Source of the DNA: Alviniconcha marisindica
Taxonomy: Eukaryota > Mollusca > Gastropoda > Provannidae
NCBI GenBank assembly: GCA_018857735.1
Contig: JABMCL010000698.1
Location: 1 to 64,000 of the forward strand
DNA: 64,000 nt
Direction of reading: 5' to 3'
The first letter of the stretch is position 1, and every line of letters starts with the position of its first letter. Positions 49,221 through 61,200 of this stretch are shown here, in pieces. The notes beneath the pieces were generated by a model, which worked only from the letters and a program-made list of their open reading frames with translations, made no database searches and was not told the DNA's origin. The position numbers and the translations under genes are program-made.

Positions 49221-49303
49221 CATGGAATATAGTACACCCACAATCGCTTCCATAGCATGGGCGTGTCTGACTAATCCAACACTAGTTTCACTGTCCCACT
49301 GAG

Positions 49304-49391
<88 letters not shown>

Positions 49392-50298
49392 TGCAGGTAT
49401 GCATACACACCCACACACTATTTGATTTCACACCCTCTCTAGTAAGTACCCTGTCTTGTGCAGGCAGTGACATCAATGATCAGGCTACAGAGGAAATATC
49501 ATGTTGGCATCCCCTTTCAAGTCAGAGTGATGTGACTGCTGTTTAATTCTATTTTCAGATTATGATCCATGCAAAGCTGAAACCTGACGGAAAAACAAAA
49601 ACACGGAAGGGAACTCACGGTAACAGGGTCACACAGCCCATCCCCTATCACCATGCCTTTGAAGTTGATCATGACTTTGGGGCTACCCTGGTTCTCCATG
49701 TGGATCTTGTAGGAAATGGCTGGTACATACTTCCCAGCATAAGACTGAAAACAATAACAACACAGTGGATAAAGGCATAACCGTATCACATATGATAAAG
49801 AGCAACAACTTAAAGTCCAAAGCAGTTCAAGCACTTCTATATAATATCAGAAACATTTCAACCAAACAATGTCAGCATGGAATGATAAAACAAAAAAATC
49901 ACTGTTCAGTTCTAAATCATTTCACAAGCAGTCCCCATGTACTTTAAATCTGTTTATCTGAATGGATTGTTTTATTTATCAGGAGCACCTCATCAGACAA
50001 GCAGTCATAGTAGTTATACATGTACTACATACATGGAAACAAATGAATGATATAAGTGGAAGAGAAAAAGTGTGTCTCTAACAAAATATAACAAATATGT
50101 ATTTAATGAGACAGTAAATATATTAGCATTGGTAAAAAATTAAAAGTACCCACTTCACCAGTCACGTAGAAATCATTGGGCTGGAATTCCTTGTAAATCT
50201 GGAAAAACTGCTCAAGCATACTGAAACAAAAATCATGCAAAAATTATGTATTTTTCAGTATAATCTGTCCTCAATTCACATGTCTGCTTGAGAGAGAG

Positions 50299-50367
<69 letters not shown>

Positions 50368-52316
50368 TGTGTGTGCATGAGCATGTAAGCATGCATGCTT
50401 GACTCCTTGTGTTTTTTACTGTGTGTGTGTGTATGTGTGCGTGCGTGTGTGTGTGTGTCTGTCTGTGTGTGTGAATGTGAATGTGATGAGTGTGCACATC
50501 AGGTCTTGCATGTCCTCTGGGTTCTTACAAAATGGGATGCCACAATAATCTATTATTATGCAGTCTGCAACTGTTCACGGTTTGCATTCCTGCACCCAAA
50601 ACTCAACGGTTAACCCCAGTCAAATTTTGAATGGGCAACTGTTTTTCTGCACATACATGGAAACATGCATGTTGTTATTATCATTAAAACATCATTTCAA
50701 GTAGGTGCAGTGTTCCCTATCACACAAGCAGCTGCATCCTAACTTCAGGGCAAATAGAAGAACGAAAAGAACAGCACATTTCACATTGGTCCCCAGTGAC
50801 TGTGTACGGAGCAATGAGAATTTTCAGATGAACAAACCATACACATCTTCTTCCTTGTGTGAACATGAACTTATATCCACCAATCTATGTTTGCCTGATG
50901 AGCAAACATAATGGTGCAAGGACAAGAAATAAAAAACTAAATGCCAATTCACTGACCAAGGCAAAATGACCACATTATTAAAAGAAGTCCCTTTACAACT
51001 ACCCTCATAACTACCAGAATAAGCTGCCTCTCCTAATGCTGAAAAGAATAGGGTTGTAGTTGGTTGCCTAATTATTTGGACTCTTGAGTCTGTAAGGTGA
51101 ATTTTCAGATTAACAGTGAAAAACAGCATTTGGAAATTCTATTACACTGGAGTTACATCTGGATGCATATGCTTCCAGATCACTGGGATCTAGATTAGAG
51201 GATCCACTGTGCATTAACATAAAACAGATGCAGCATTCAGTGTACAATGAAGATGGGGTTAGCACTGCTACAACACAGCCCATTATTCATGAGAGTTTAT
51301 GTGCAAGAATGAAATATACAGCCACAATTTTAAAACCAAGCGCATGGATTGCATTCTGATATTTTGCATTATCAACAAGCACCTGTAAAGGTCTCTGGCC
51401 ACATCAACTTCATTGGTTGCAAACCCAGCATCATCTTTCGTGAAGCTGAATCCAGTGCCCACCTGAAACATTTGACAATTTTATACAAAAGAACCCAAGT
51501 CCAGCAGAATATTTTCTGGATGTTTATGCACAGAAACTTGCTCTTATGGGAACAGCTGAAGCTTGTGTGTATGAAAAGCACAGTGAGTGGTTACTAGGTG
51601 GACAATGTAGAAAGACGATAATGAACTAATTTAAAAGACTATCATAAAAATAAAAAAACTGACTGACTGAGTGGTTAGTATGTGGACAATATACTAAGAC
51701 CATGATCAGCTAATCAAGAAGAATGTTATACCATAAGAAAGGAAAACAACAACAACAACAAAAAAAGAATTACTTACAGGGTTGTCAACATACAGCATTG
51801 AGTATTTTTTATTCCAGGTGATATTTCTTGGCATCACTGTCAAAAACATAAATTATGAGAGTGTCATTAGAAATTTAAAAAAATAGACAGCTGCGTAACA
51901 GATGCATACACCTACCAACAGGTCTCTTTCTCTCTCTCCCTCCCTCCATATAAACAGCACATAAGCCAAAATGTATTTCCCTTTCATTATAGTTTCAAAC
52001 AAGATCTTTCAGTTTTAAATAATAAACATACTGCCAGTTAAAAAATATCCTTAACATACTTTGTGCTAAACATTTAAAAAATATTTATTCTTGCCAATGG
52101 TGGGTCATTTGTCATGACAACTTACTTAAATCACTGTAGCAAATAATGATCACAACTATTGGCACATATTCAGGCTTTCTGGTCTGTAGGCAAAAAGAGA
52201 GCACAACCAACTACACAAACACACCTACCCACAAAGAAAAATGCATATATATATATTATATACAAATACATACAACTTGCTCTCTATCTCCTGAGCACAC
52301 ACACAAATGTGAGCAT

Positions 52317-52380
<64 letters not shown>

Positions 52381-52541
52381 TAACCAACCAACACACACAC
52401 ACTCACTAACCAACCAACACACACATACACACACACACACACACACACTCACTAACCAACACACACACACTCACTAACCAACCAACACACACACACACAC
52501 ACACTCACTAACCAACACACACACACAACACTCACTAACCA

Positions 52542-52576
<35 letters not shown>

Positions 52577-52813
52577 CACACTAACTAACATTTGCTGTCC
52601 TTGTTAATGTAGAAAGGCCCATGTTCCACAAAGAGACCAAAGAGAGAGGATCCACCTGGGCCACCCTGTAGCCACATCAACACTGGGGCATTGGCCGGGT
52701 CCACCTGAAACCATCACAATCACAAACACACTGAGGTCAATGCAGTCTTCCATCACACTATTCATCCAAAGTCTTTGTCTTTTGCAAAACATCAAATGTC
52801 TTTTAAAAAAGGA

Positions 52814-52902
<89 letters not shown>

Positions 52903-53088
52903 TGTTCATGTTCCCTGAGGTGACCTCAAGAGGTTGACAAATGTTGAAATCCAAGAACTTGTTTAAATAAATGTGTGTGTGTGTATGCATGCATGCATGT
53001 GTGCGTGTTTAATGTCTTTGTGTTCATGTTCGCTGAAGTGACCATGTGCAGTTAATGGGATGGTAAAATCCAAGATTTTATTTATAAG

Positions 53089-53156
<68 letters not shown>

Positions 53157-53974
53157 TCATGTTCCCTGAGACTTGATGGGATGTTGAAATCCAAGAAATT
53201 GTTTATGTTCCTGCACATGAGCAAGCATGGTTGGGTGTAAATTTCATCACACCAGAGACAAGCCTGCAGTTTAAGATGTACCTGTGCAGGAAAGAACCAG
53301 AAGAACATGTTGCTCTGGTGGGTGGCATTGACAGTGATGAAGCCAGAGTAACTCTTCCCCGACCAACCAGGAAGGGAGGTGACCTGACTCAGCTGGTGGG
53401 CTGGATACAAAACAAAAACAGATCACTTTATCAGTTTAGCTCCACTTAGTCTCACAGCTGCACTATGTGGGAAATCCAGGTGAAAGAATCAAACATGTAG
53501 GGATGACAGCACATTGAAATACTCGCACACACACAAACACATATATATAAACATACACTGAGAAAACACAGACACACTCACTCTCTCTCTCTCTCTTAGT
53601 CTTACTCAGACTCTCTCACACACTTATAGTTATACTTACTCCATCTCTCCACCCACTCACCCCCACCCTTTTTCTCTCTCTTGCACACACACACACACAC
53701 ACACACATGCAGCCAAACACACAAACTGACATACTGTGCACATGTATATTGTTTGAGTTCACATGTAGACATGCAGTCATCACTTTTAGTGTCACTGACC
53801 AACTTGCGGTTGTCCTTTCTGGAGATATGGTGTGAGAAACAGGGGCTGACCAGGATCAACTCCATTCTGAACCATGGCTGGATAAGTCTCAGGGAACATG
53901 GCACGAAAAGCATTTCTGCTGCTGACAGGCACCAGAAGTACAAAGCAAACCAAGATGACAGCTGTGGTGGGCAT
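45376..53974 (-). CDS. CPVL: Serine carboxypeptidase, vitellogenic-like (CPVL-type), complete (12 coding exons, 475 aa)
   Basis: A secretory/lysosomal S10-family peptidase that removes C-terminal residues. Exons 5' to 3': 53974-53800, 53400-53282, 52704-52590, 51836-51778, 51462-51383, 50220-50154, 49744-49619, 48817-48686, 48149-48051, 47264-47091, 46599-46417, 45474-45376. All join in phase; 475 residues against 476 recalled for human. A hydrophobic signal peptide covers residues 1-20. Substrate/oxyanion region: [10 protein letters not shown] (109-118). Catalytic Ser206 in [11 protein letters not shown], Asp391 in NGQLDIIIA, His451 in [11 protein letters not shown]-glycosylation sequons at Asn83, 141, 349 and 416. 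The triad and length argue for a functional enzyme. The first exon has an acceptor 12 bases before the ATG, so the 5' UTR is spliced. Introns are unusually rich in CA/TG arrays. CPVL is the best fit because of the [16 protein letters not shown] and [16 protein letters not shown] patterns. Confidence 0.94.
45665..45860 (+). repeat. Dispersed repeat, copy 2
   Basis: It contains TATAGTTCAAGATGGTAT, CCTTTGAAACAGTT and GGTTTGATTGGTGA, matching 12536-12715. A tRNA-like stretch follows at 45903. CPVL intron 11 (between 45474 and 46417). Confidence 0.5.
45903..45950 (+). repeat. tRNA-like SINE head fragment
   Basis: CAGGGATAGTTCAGTTGGTA then GAGCATCGGAATGAAAATCC has a good box A (TAGTTCAGTTGGTAGAGC) but the T-arm is missing. 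It is therefore a SINE remnant and not a tRNA gene. Confidence 0.55.
48143..48345 (-). repeat. About 31-bp minisatellite overlapping the CPVL exon-9 acceptor, 7 copies
   Basis: Units read CAAAAATCTGCAACATGACA then TTAAGAAACAA. The first seven bases are the exon start (ATTTTTG on minus). In the copies the acceptor CAG is changed (CTG, TTG or CAT), so only the genuine site at 48150-48152 is usable. Confidence 0.8.
49013..49384 (+). repeat. CA and CT/GA microsatellite cluster in a CPVL intron
   Basis: (CA)n runs at about 49013-49062, 49106-49126, 49141-49158 and 49172-49216, separated by CT runs. A (GA)n then (CA)n block lies at 49307-49384. All His/Thr/Ser frames here are artefacts. Confidence 0.95.
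49619..49744 (-). CDS. CPVL: CPVL exon 7, begins with the catalytic serine
   Basis: Exon 6 ends ...FYVTGE and exon 7 opens [20 protein letters not shown], so the nucleophile Ser206 is the first residue of the exon. It ends [12 protein letters not shown]. Confidence 0.93.
50288..50365 (+). repeat. (GA)n microsatellite
   Basis: Near-pure GA run with one AAGA interruption. CPVL intron. Confidence 0.95.
52313..52589 (+). repeat. CA microsatellite plus CACTCACTAACCAACCAA minisatellite next to a CPVL donor
   Basis: A (CA)n run is followed by six units of CTCACTAACC(AACC)AACACA. The last unit, CTAACTAAC at 52581-52589, is the genuine donor GTTAGTTAG on minus. The intron therefore starts in the repeat and the repeated units are donor-like. 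Confidence 0.85.
52817..53205 (+). repeat. Two (TG)n runs and three copies of a GTTGAAATCCAAGAA tail
   Basis: (TG)n at 52817-52900 and 53097-53153. Between and after them CCTGAGGTGACC...ATCCAAGAA blocks occur at about 52912, 53030 and 53162. Related tails are at 6100-6150 and 13528-13573. These look like SINE 3' ends. Confidence 0.7.
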
Positions 53975-53986
53975 TCTGAAACCTCC
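53800..53986 (-). CDS. CPVL: CPVL first coding exon with signal peptide
   Basis: The exon starts after GTTGCAG at 53986. The ATG at 53972-53974 opens [20 protein letters not shown], a clear signal peptide with cleavage likely near residue 19-20. The upstream in-frame Met in the intron reading is not used. Confidence 0.9.
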
Positions 53987-54949
53987 CTGCAACAGTGTAC
54001 ATAAGGTTTTCACTCTACACATGTATTTGAAAGAAATCCACTATGCATATTATAAATTTATATTATATATATGACATACATGACATGTATGCAGCTGAGA
54101 ATCACACATCTATATAAATTAACATGAATGTGATTCTCTGCTCACATCCATTCTCAGTGCATCAAATAGTAAGTAGACTTACTAAGTCAAACAAAACATG
54201 CTTCTTTGCACACAATAATTTTTAGTACCTGACATAAAATTAGTGGTAGCTACAAATGTGTATAAATGTGCTTCTTTGCACACAGTGACACAGCCATTCT
54301 CAGACATGAGCACCTGCTGTCAAAATCTAAAAAGACAATGATTCTTTGCACACAACCAGTCTTACCATTTTGCTCAGACTATGTATAATATTGGTATCCC
54401 TCTAAATCAAATGTTAATTTCATGCCCTGCATGCCCTAAAGTTAATTTTATGCAAAAAATGTACAAGATCCAGCTTAGCAGAGTTTGGTGAATAATAAAA
54501 AAAAATAAAGAAAAGAAAAAAAAAGATACATCATTCATTCATTGTCTCTAAATCTAAGTCTAATGTGCCATATTATATGGCTTGTGTGGACTCTGTTGAA
54601 TCAGTTCTTTGATGATCTGGGTATAGAATATATTATACATGAAGAAAAGAAAAAGAATACAAAAGGTAATAATAGGCCATTAAGATGTTTTGGTGATAAT
54701 GCCCAGTTTTCATTCTTTTCATATTGTCCATAGCATAAACATTATAAAATTTTATTGGCAAAGATAGGTGCACCAATCCTGAACACTCTCACACACTTGT
54801 TATACATTTATTCCTAACCCTAACGGTTTTAGTAACAAAATGAATAAATGAATATAAGATTAAAAAAATACCAAGAAAACCACGAACCTGGTGACTGGTT
54901 GCTGACCACGAAAAGTATACTGTTTTAGATGAAAGCGTGTTAGTTCCTT

Positions 54950-55300
54950 TATTTGATATTATAATCAAATTTATTCCCTGATCTTGAACTGATTAAACGA
55001 GTAGTTTGTTTAGAAAGCGGTAACAGGTGAGAGAAGAAACAAGAACATACTGTCCGGCTGATACGCGAACACTACGCTTGGGTGGATACGATAATAGGTG
55101 AAAAACTGTTGGTGCTCGTGTCATGTGCACCGAGTCTCGTGTCATGTGCACTGAGTAACGTGACTGTCACGTGTTCTATGAGCGGGTCTTTTGTATAAAA
55201 GTGAGATTGGAAATATTAAACGGACGTGAAAACAAGCCAATATTTAAAATATATAAAGTAAAGGTCTTTCTTCATAGGACTGTGGTCTGCCCCAGGCGGC
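54950..55300. promoter_or_regulatory. Shared head-to-head promoter region of CPVL and WDR12
   Basis: On minus, GGACA then GTATGT (exon end 55051) is a candidate donor of a CPVL 5' noncoding exon that would splice to 53986. On plus, GTATAAAAG (about 55192-55200) is a TATA-like box for WDR12. Between them is GTCACGTG (55166-55173), a CACGTG E-box. TCATGTGCAC appears twice (about 55120 and 55142). Start sites are inferred. Confidence 0.5.
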
Positions 55301-55628
55301 ATGTGCCGACTGACTTGGGTTGGCACACACCAAATACAAAATTTGACATCAGTTGTGTGTAGAATTGAGTCCCCCTAGTATTTGAAAGCTTGGAGTTTGA
55401 CAGCCCCCTCCCCACTTTCGTAAAGCTTGGAGTTTGACAGTCTGGTTCCTGGTAGCTCATAGGACTGTATATATAGATATATCACTAAAGAGTCCTGTCT
55501 ACCCAACAGAGTTTTATTGCAGGTCCTTCGGGATGGGAGTTTGGGCACACAAACAAGTAGCCTCGGATCAGGTCAGATGCTTTGCAACCTGCCAAGAAAG
55601 ACAACTCTCAACGACACAGTTTATCAAC

Positions 55629-58166
55629 ATGGCCGATGATACAGCGCACGTGCAAGTCAAATTCTACACAAAGCAAGCACAGTAAGAGTGATATATTGAA
55701 ATGATACTTGAGCTGCTAACTACGGAGAGCAGTAAGGGTGACTATTGCTTAAGGCCATTGTCTTGAAATCCGGACTTATTTTTTGCTCAATTATGTTTAA
55801 ACTCGCCGTTCAAGTCAGATACTTATAAATACTACATAATTATTATAACGAATAATAATTTTAAAAGTATATTTTCGTTGCACGTGAGTGACCAGGACAA
55901 AATTCTGGACAGTGGAAGTAACTTCGTTTTGCTTTTTTAAATTGTTCCAACACATATGAGTAAGTGTGGTCACCCGTCTAATAAATGTTTACCACATGGA
56001 CATCAGTGTCAATGACAGCTGCAGAACTCTACAAACAGCAAGTCCAGAGTAATGGCACAGAATAATTGTATTTAATATTAATAATTTTTGAGTGTTTGCC
56101 GTGTGCTTCTTGGGAGTCTTGGGAGTCTTGCCACATCTTACCATTTTATGACTAAAGCTTAATCAGTAGCGTAGGCTGATCAAAACTGTGAGGTGCAGTC
56201 AAAATTTCCTAAATTTTGCAAATTACAGTGAATTTATGCCTTGTTGAGTGATGCTTTTCTACATGTACTTTGCATGCTTGCAGATATGCTGTTCCAGACA
56301 CACCTTTCTCAGTGCCAGTTGCAGTTGACAGGCAGCAGCTGAGTGAACTCATCAATGGCATTTTACAGGGTAATGCCTACTTTCAGTTTCAGCTGTATAC
56401 TTATTGAGCTCATAATTTGTTAAAGCTGGAGAAAAGTTTGATCCAGCAAATTCACTGAAGTTACATGTGTGTATCACTGCATGTGTCATAGTAAAGGAAC
56501 AGGCGTCAGTCTTAAACTTTGCTTGTTCCAAACACAACAGCCATTCTCCAACAGGAAAAGATCAAAATAAAAACTTTAAAGTTCACTGAAGTTACATGTG
56601 TGTATCACTGCATGTGTCATAGTAAAGGAACAGGCTTCAGTCTTAAACTTTGCTTGTTCCAAACACAACAGCCATTCTCCAACAGGAAAAGATCAAAATA
56701 AAAACTTTAAAGTTTTTCTCTCTCCAATGCTCAATTCAACAATTGATTTTCTTTTCAGTTTACAGTGTTATATTATTGATACAATCACATTTTGAAATTA
56801 CAGTCCTCTTGCATTAGTGATGGCTAGCAAAACTCGGCTGTCAAAAATGGTGACAAATGCGAGTAACAGCTGACCTAACACAGTAACAGCTTCCCATAGC
56901 CTCATTATTTTCTTCTTTTTTTTGGTGATGTAAGCACAGACTTTGCTGTCACATGCCTGATATCAAGAGGTGATGCTTGGACATTTGTAATTGTGTGCAG
57001 CTAGTCCTGTTTTATGCATCGCTATCAAAATTCAGTTTAGAAAATTGATATAAATAAGAAAATCAAGGTGTCATTTTATTTTTTAAATCTCTTCTACCTT
57101 GCACAGTTGTAGATGAAACTAGTGAATATTTTTTGACACTTTGTTTTGCCTTTGTTTTTCTGTGTTTAGATAATGCAGAAAAGCCATCTGAGGATGGGGC
57201 TTCTATCCAGTTTGACTTCCTGGTGGACAGTGAGTTTCTAAGGACGTCCCTTCTTCAACATCTGGAGAACAAAGAGATTTCATTGGTATGCTTGTTTTAC
57301 CCCATGGCTTTTGCATGCTGATGTTACTTTTTCTTCTTCTTTTTGTTGTTGTTTATAATCTAAAAAAGAAAACAGTCTGCAACAAAGTTGATGGTCAGTT
57401 TTCTGAAACAAGATTAAAATACACTGAAGATTGAAACAGATGCTTGTTTTCATCAGACAATACAAAACATCCACAAATTGTCAGTAAACTCCTTTTTCAG
57501 GTGACAAAACAGACAAATAATAAGCAAACAATGAGAGGAATGAAATTTTATGAGTTGTTCATCTAGTTTCTAGTTTTATGTTTTTTGTGTGTACAGTGTG
57601 TTTGTTTTCTTTCTCCACAGATAAAATCACAAGGAAAATGAAATAAAAAATATGTTCACTCACTTGGCTATGTATGCATTTAATCATGTTCTAGGAAACA
57701 GTGCTTGAAATAGAGTATGTGGAGAGACAGGCAGCGCCAAGGCCGGAACAGTCACTGGAGCATGATGACTGGGTCAGCGCAGTGCAAGGAGCAGGGCAGT
57801 TGTAAGTGAGCTTTGTACAATTCATCTGTGTGTGCCTAACAATACCTTTGGGGGGGGGGGGGGGGGGGGGGTTGTTTACTTCTTGACTGAGGATTATTGG
57901 AGACTGGTGGGTGGAGAGAGACTGGGACTGGGAGAGAGAGAGGGAAGTGAGGGGTTGCGAGATTGTGTGTGGGTGTGCATATATATATATATGTACATGT
58001 GCACGTGTGTGGATGCAGGGGAGTGGGAGTGATAAAATGGAGTGGAAATTTGTAAGCGCCCTACCTATCAAAATATTCTAACAGCCCAAGGCACATACAC
58101 GAGCAAGATTAGTGACAACATGCTACAACATAAAATAAAATTTAACAGAATACACGTTCATTTCAT

Positions 58167-58245
<79 letters not shown>

Positions 58246-61200
58246 TGGCATATGTAATGCATTATTAAATTAGGTTGTTGATTTTGGTAATGTTTCATGT
58301 TTCACACTTGACCTCACACATGTATTACAGGGATTCAGTGCATTAGAAATGCATTTATTATTATTGTTGTGCCATTGCAGTGCATTTGACTGATTGATTG
58401 AACTTTATTTCTCAACGGTGAAGATATTAGCACAAAGGCCGACTCACATATCTGCCGTTGCTACAGTACTACTAATAACCAAGACATTCACAGTTAAATA
58501 TTATTACAGAAGGCTATAGACAAATACAGCATCAGTAAAAATAAAAACAACAATTAATAAAATAATAATAATAATAACAACAACAACACATATAAAACCA
58601 GACAGCGATTGCAACGGAAATGAAAAAAATAGCAATGAAAAACAACTGGAGCAAAAAAGTCTAAAACACAGTTAAACACACACATACACACACACACACA
58701 AGAAAGAAAAAAAGAAAAAAAATTGAATAAAGTGAGAGGAGAGGTGCTAAACTGACTCCAAATTTAATCAAAGGTGTAGCAAAAAAATTACAGGGTGGAG
58801 CACTTACCCCAGTTTAGGTGCAAAAGAGAATTAAATAAAGTACTTTGATACAGTCTGATTTACACCACTTGACAGAGATCCTTTTCGTGATCAGCTTATG
58901 CAACAGCGCCTCTGAAAATGGGAGGCGTTCTAGAAAAATGGCTGAACTTGCAAAACATAGCCTACAAACATTTACTTAGTCCAGGGTGCTGTTTTTTTAA
59001 TTTACACATCAAGGTATTGCCCAAGTGCTCGTTAAGGATGTAAGTGAACATGGTGCTTAACATCCACAGAAACCATTTAGCTTATTAGGGATGGCGCTCG
59101 TTAAGTTTTTGATCCCTGATATTATAACCATTATGGTTGACTGGGCATGCAAAAAAACACAAATTTTCATGTTAAGTTTTTGGTGAGCAATGGAAGATAA
59201 AAAAAATAAAAAGTGACTGAAAATTTTGGCTGTATGTACTTTTTAAAGAATATGTTGGTTTGATTTGTTATGCCGCTGTCACTTTTGTGTTCCAGCATTT
59301 TGTCTGGTAGCTATGACAACACAACACGCTTGTGGTCCACAAAGGGAGAAGCTCTCATGACTATACCAGGACACTCGGCTCCTGTCAAATGTGTTGGATG
59401 GATTAAGCATGGTAAGTGTTGTTTACTTGCTCTGGCGCCATGCTGTCAAATGTAGCACCAGCACCTGAAGAACCAAAGACTGTTGACTGTCATTTTATGA
59501 TTTACCCACCTGCCTATGCTTATGGTTTTGTTGTGCTTTGTGTTGGGGGGGTGGGGGGTGGGAGTTGTCTGTTACGGTCATTTGGTAGACAGAAATTCCA
59601 CTTTGGGAACTCCTCCTGGCATATATTGTATTTAGTGATGGGATTTTGTGACATTTTCCTGTTTTGCCAGATGAAAGTGAGCCAGTTAGCACTTTCGTGA
59701 CGGGCTCTCATGATCAGACAGCGCTGGTGTGGCAGTGGAACAGAGAAACCAATGAAGTGGACTGTCAGCTGTCATGTCGCGGTCATGCTGCCAGTGTCGA
59801 CTGCGTGGCAGTTGCTCCTACAGGTGAACAGGTGAGTTGAGAGGGTACAAATAAGTGGTCATTTGTCTTTCAGGCTGCGAACTGGCCACTGACTGGGGTC
59901 TGATGTGGTCATGAAACATAGAAACCAAAGGAATGTGCTGTTTGGGGGGGGGGTGGCAGTGAAGGGGGGAAGGGTGTTGGGGGGGGAGGCACTGTTGGCT
60001 GTCAGTATTATGCATACAGTGGGGTCTTCTAATTCTATGGTGGTTAAGCATATAAAATCAATAAAGGGGGTTGTCTGTTTTCATCCTTACTGTCCAGCTG
60101 CTGTAGTTGACTGTGGCAGTAGAATGAAGGGGATTGTTGGCTTTGACATTTACTGTCAAGCTACCATGGTTGACTGACTGTTGGCTTTGATGCTTACTGT
60201 CAAGCTACCATGGTTGACCATGGCAGTAAAATTAAAGGGGCTGTTGGCTTTGATGTTTACTGTCAAGCTACTATGGTTGACTGTGGCAGTAAAATTAAAG
60301 GGGCTGTTGGCTTTGATGTTTACTGTCAAGCTACCATGGTTGACCATGGCAGTAAAATTAAAGGGGCTGTGGGCTTTCATGTTTACTGTCAAGCTACCAT
60401 GGTTGACCATGGCAGTAAAATTAAAGGGGCTGTGGGCTTTGATGTTTACTGTCAAGCTACCATGGTTGACCGTGGCAGTAAAATTAATGGGGCTGTTGGC
60501 TTTGATGTTTACTGTCAAGCTACCATGGTTGACCGTGGCAGTAAAATTAAAGGGGCTGTTGGCTTTGATGTTTACTGTCAAGCTACTATGGTTGACTGTG
60601 GCAGTAAAATTAAAGGGGCTGTTGGCTTTGATGTTTACTGTCAAGCTACCATGGTTGACCGTGGCAGTAAAATTAAAGGGGCTGTGGGCTTTCATGTTTA
60701 CTGTCAAGCTACCATGGTTGACCGTGGCAGTAAAATTAATGGGGCTGTTGGCTTTGATGTTTACTGTCAAGCTACCATGGTTGACTGTGGCAGTAAAATT
60801 AATGGGGCTGTTGGCTTTGATGTTTACTGTCAAGCTACCATGGTTGACTGGCAGTAAAATTAATGGCTTTTACGTTATGGTCAAAGCCACCCAGTCATTT
60901 CAGGCTGTGCAGGCACACTGTGATGGTGTGAAACCATGACACTATTTTGAAGGCATTCACATTAAGTGTTGTATAGTAAGAACTGTATAATAATGAAACC
61001 AAAGTAATGATAGCATGAACAATTACACAGCAATAATGGTAGCAATATTCTGTTGGTGACAGTCGCAATTAATCTCCATTTTCCAGCCAGACAGGACAGT
61101 CTTGCACCTGTGTTTTTGATGTAGTTCTGATGCATGTTTTTTCCACAATATTCTTGGGACCCTAGTATCATTTTGCTTTTCAGATGTGCACTGGTTCTTG

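Noticed and set aside
48954..49302. His/Thr-rich frames
   Set aside because: Pure translation of CA microsatellites. The same holds for frames at 24634-25065, 25343-25769, 41751-41999, 52146-52470, 52604-53160 and 63466-63640.
60156..60939. Long open frames (215-252 codons) on both strands
   Set aside because: They are produced by a 63-bp intronic minisatellite inside WDR12. No domain, no splice logic, and equally open in several frames.
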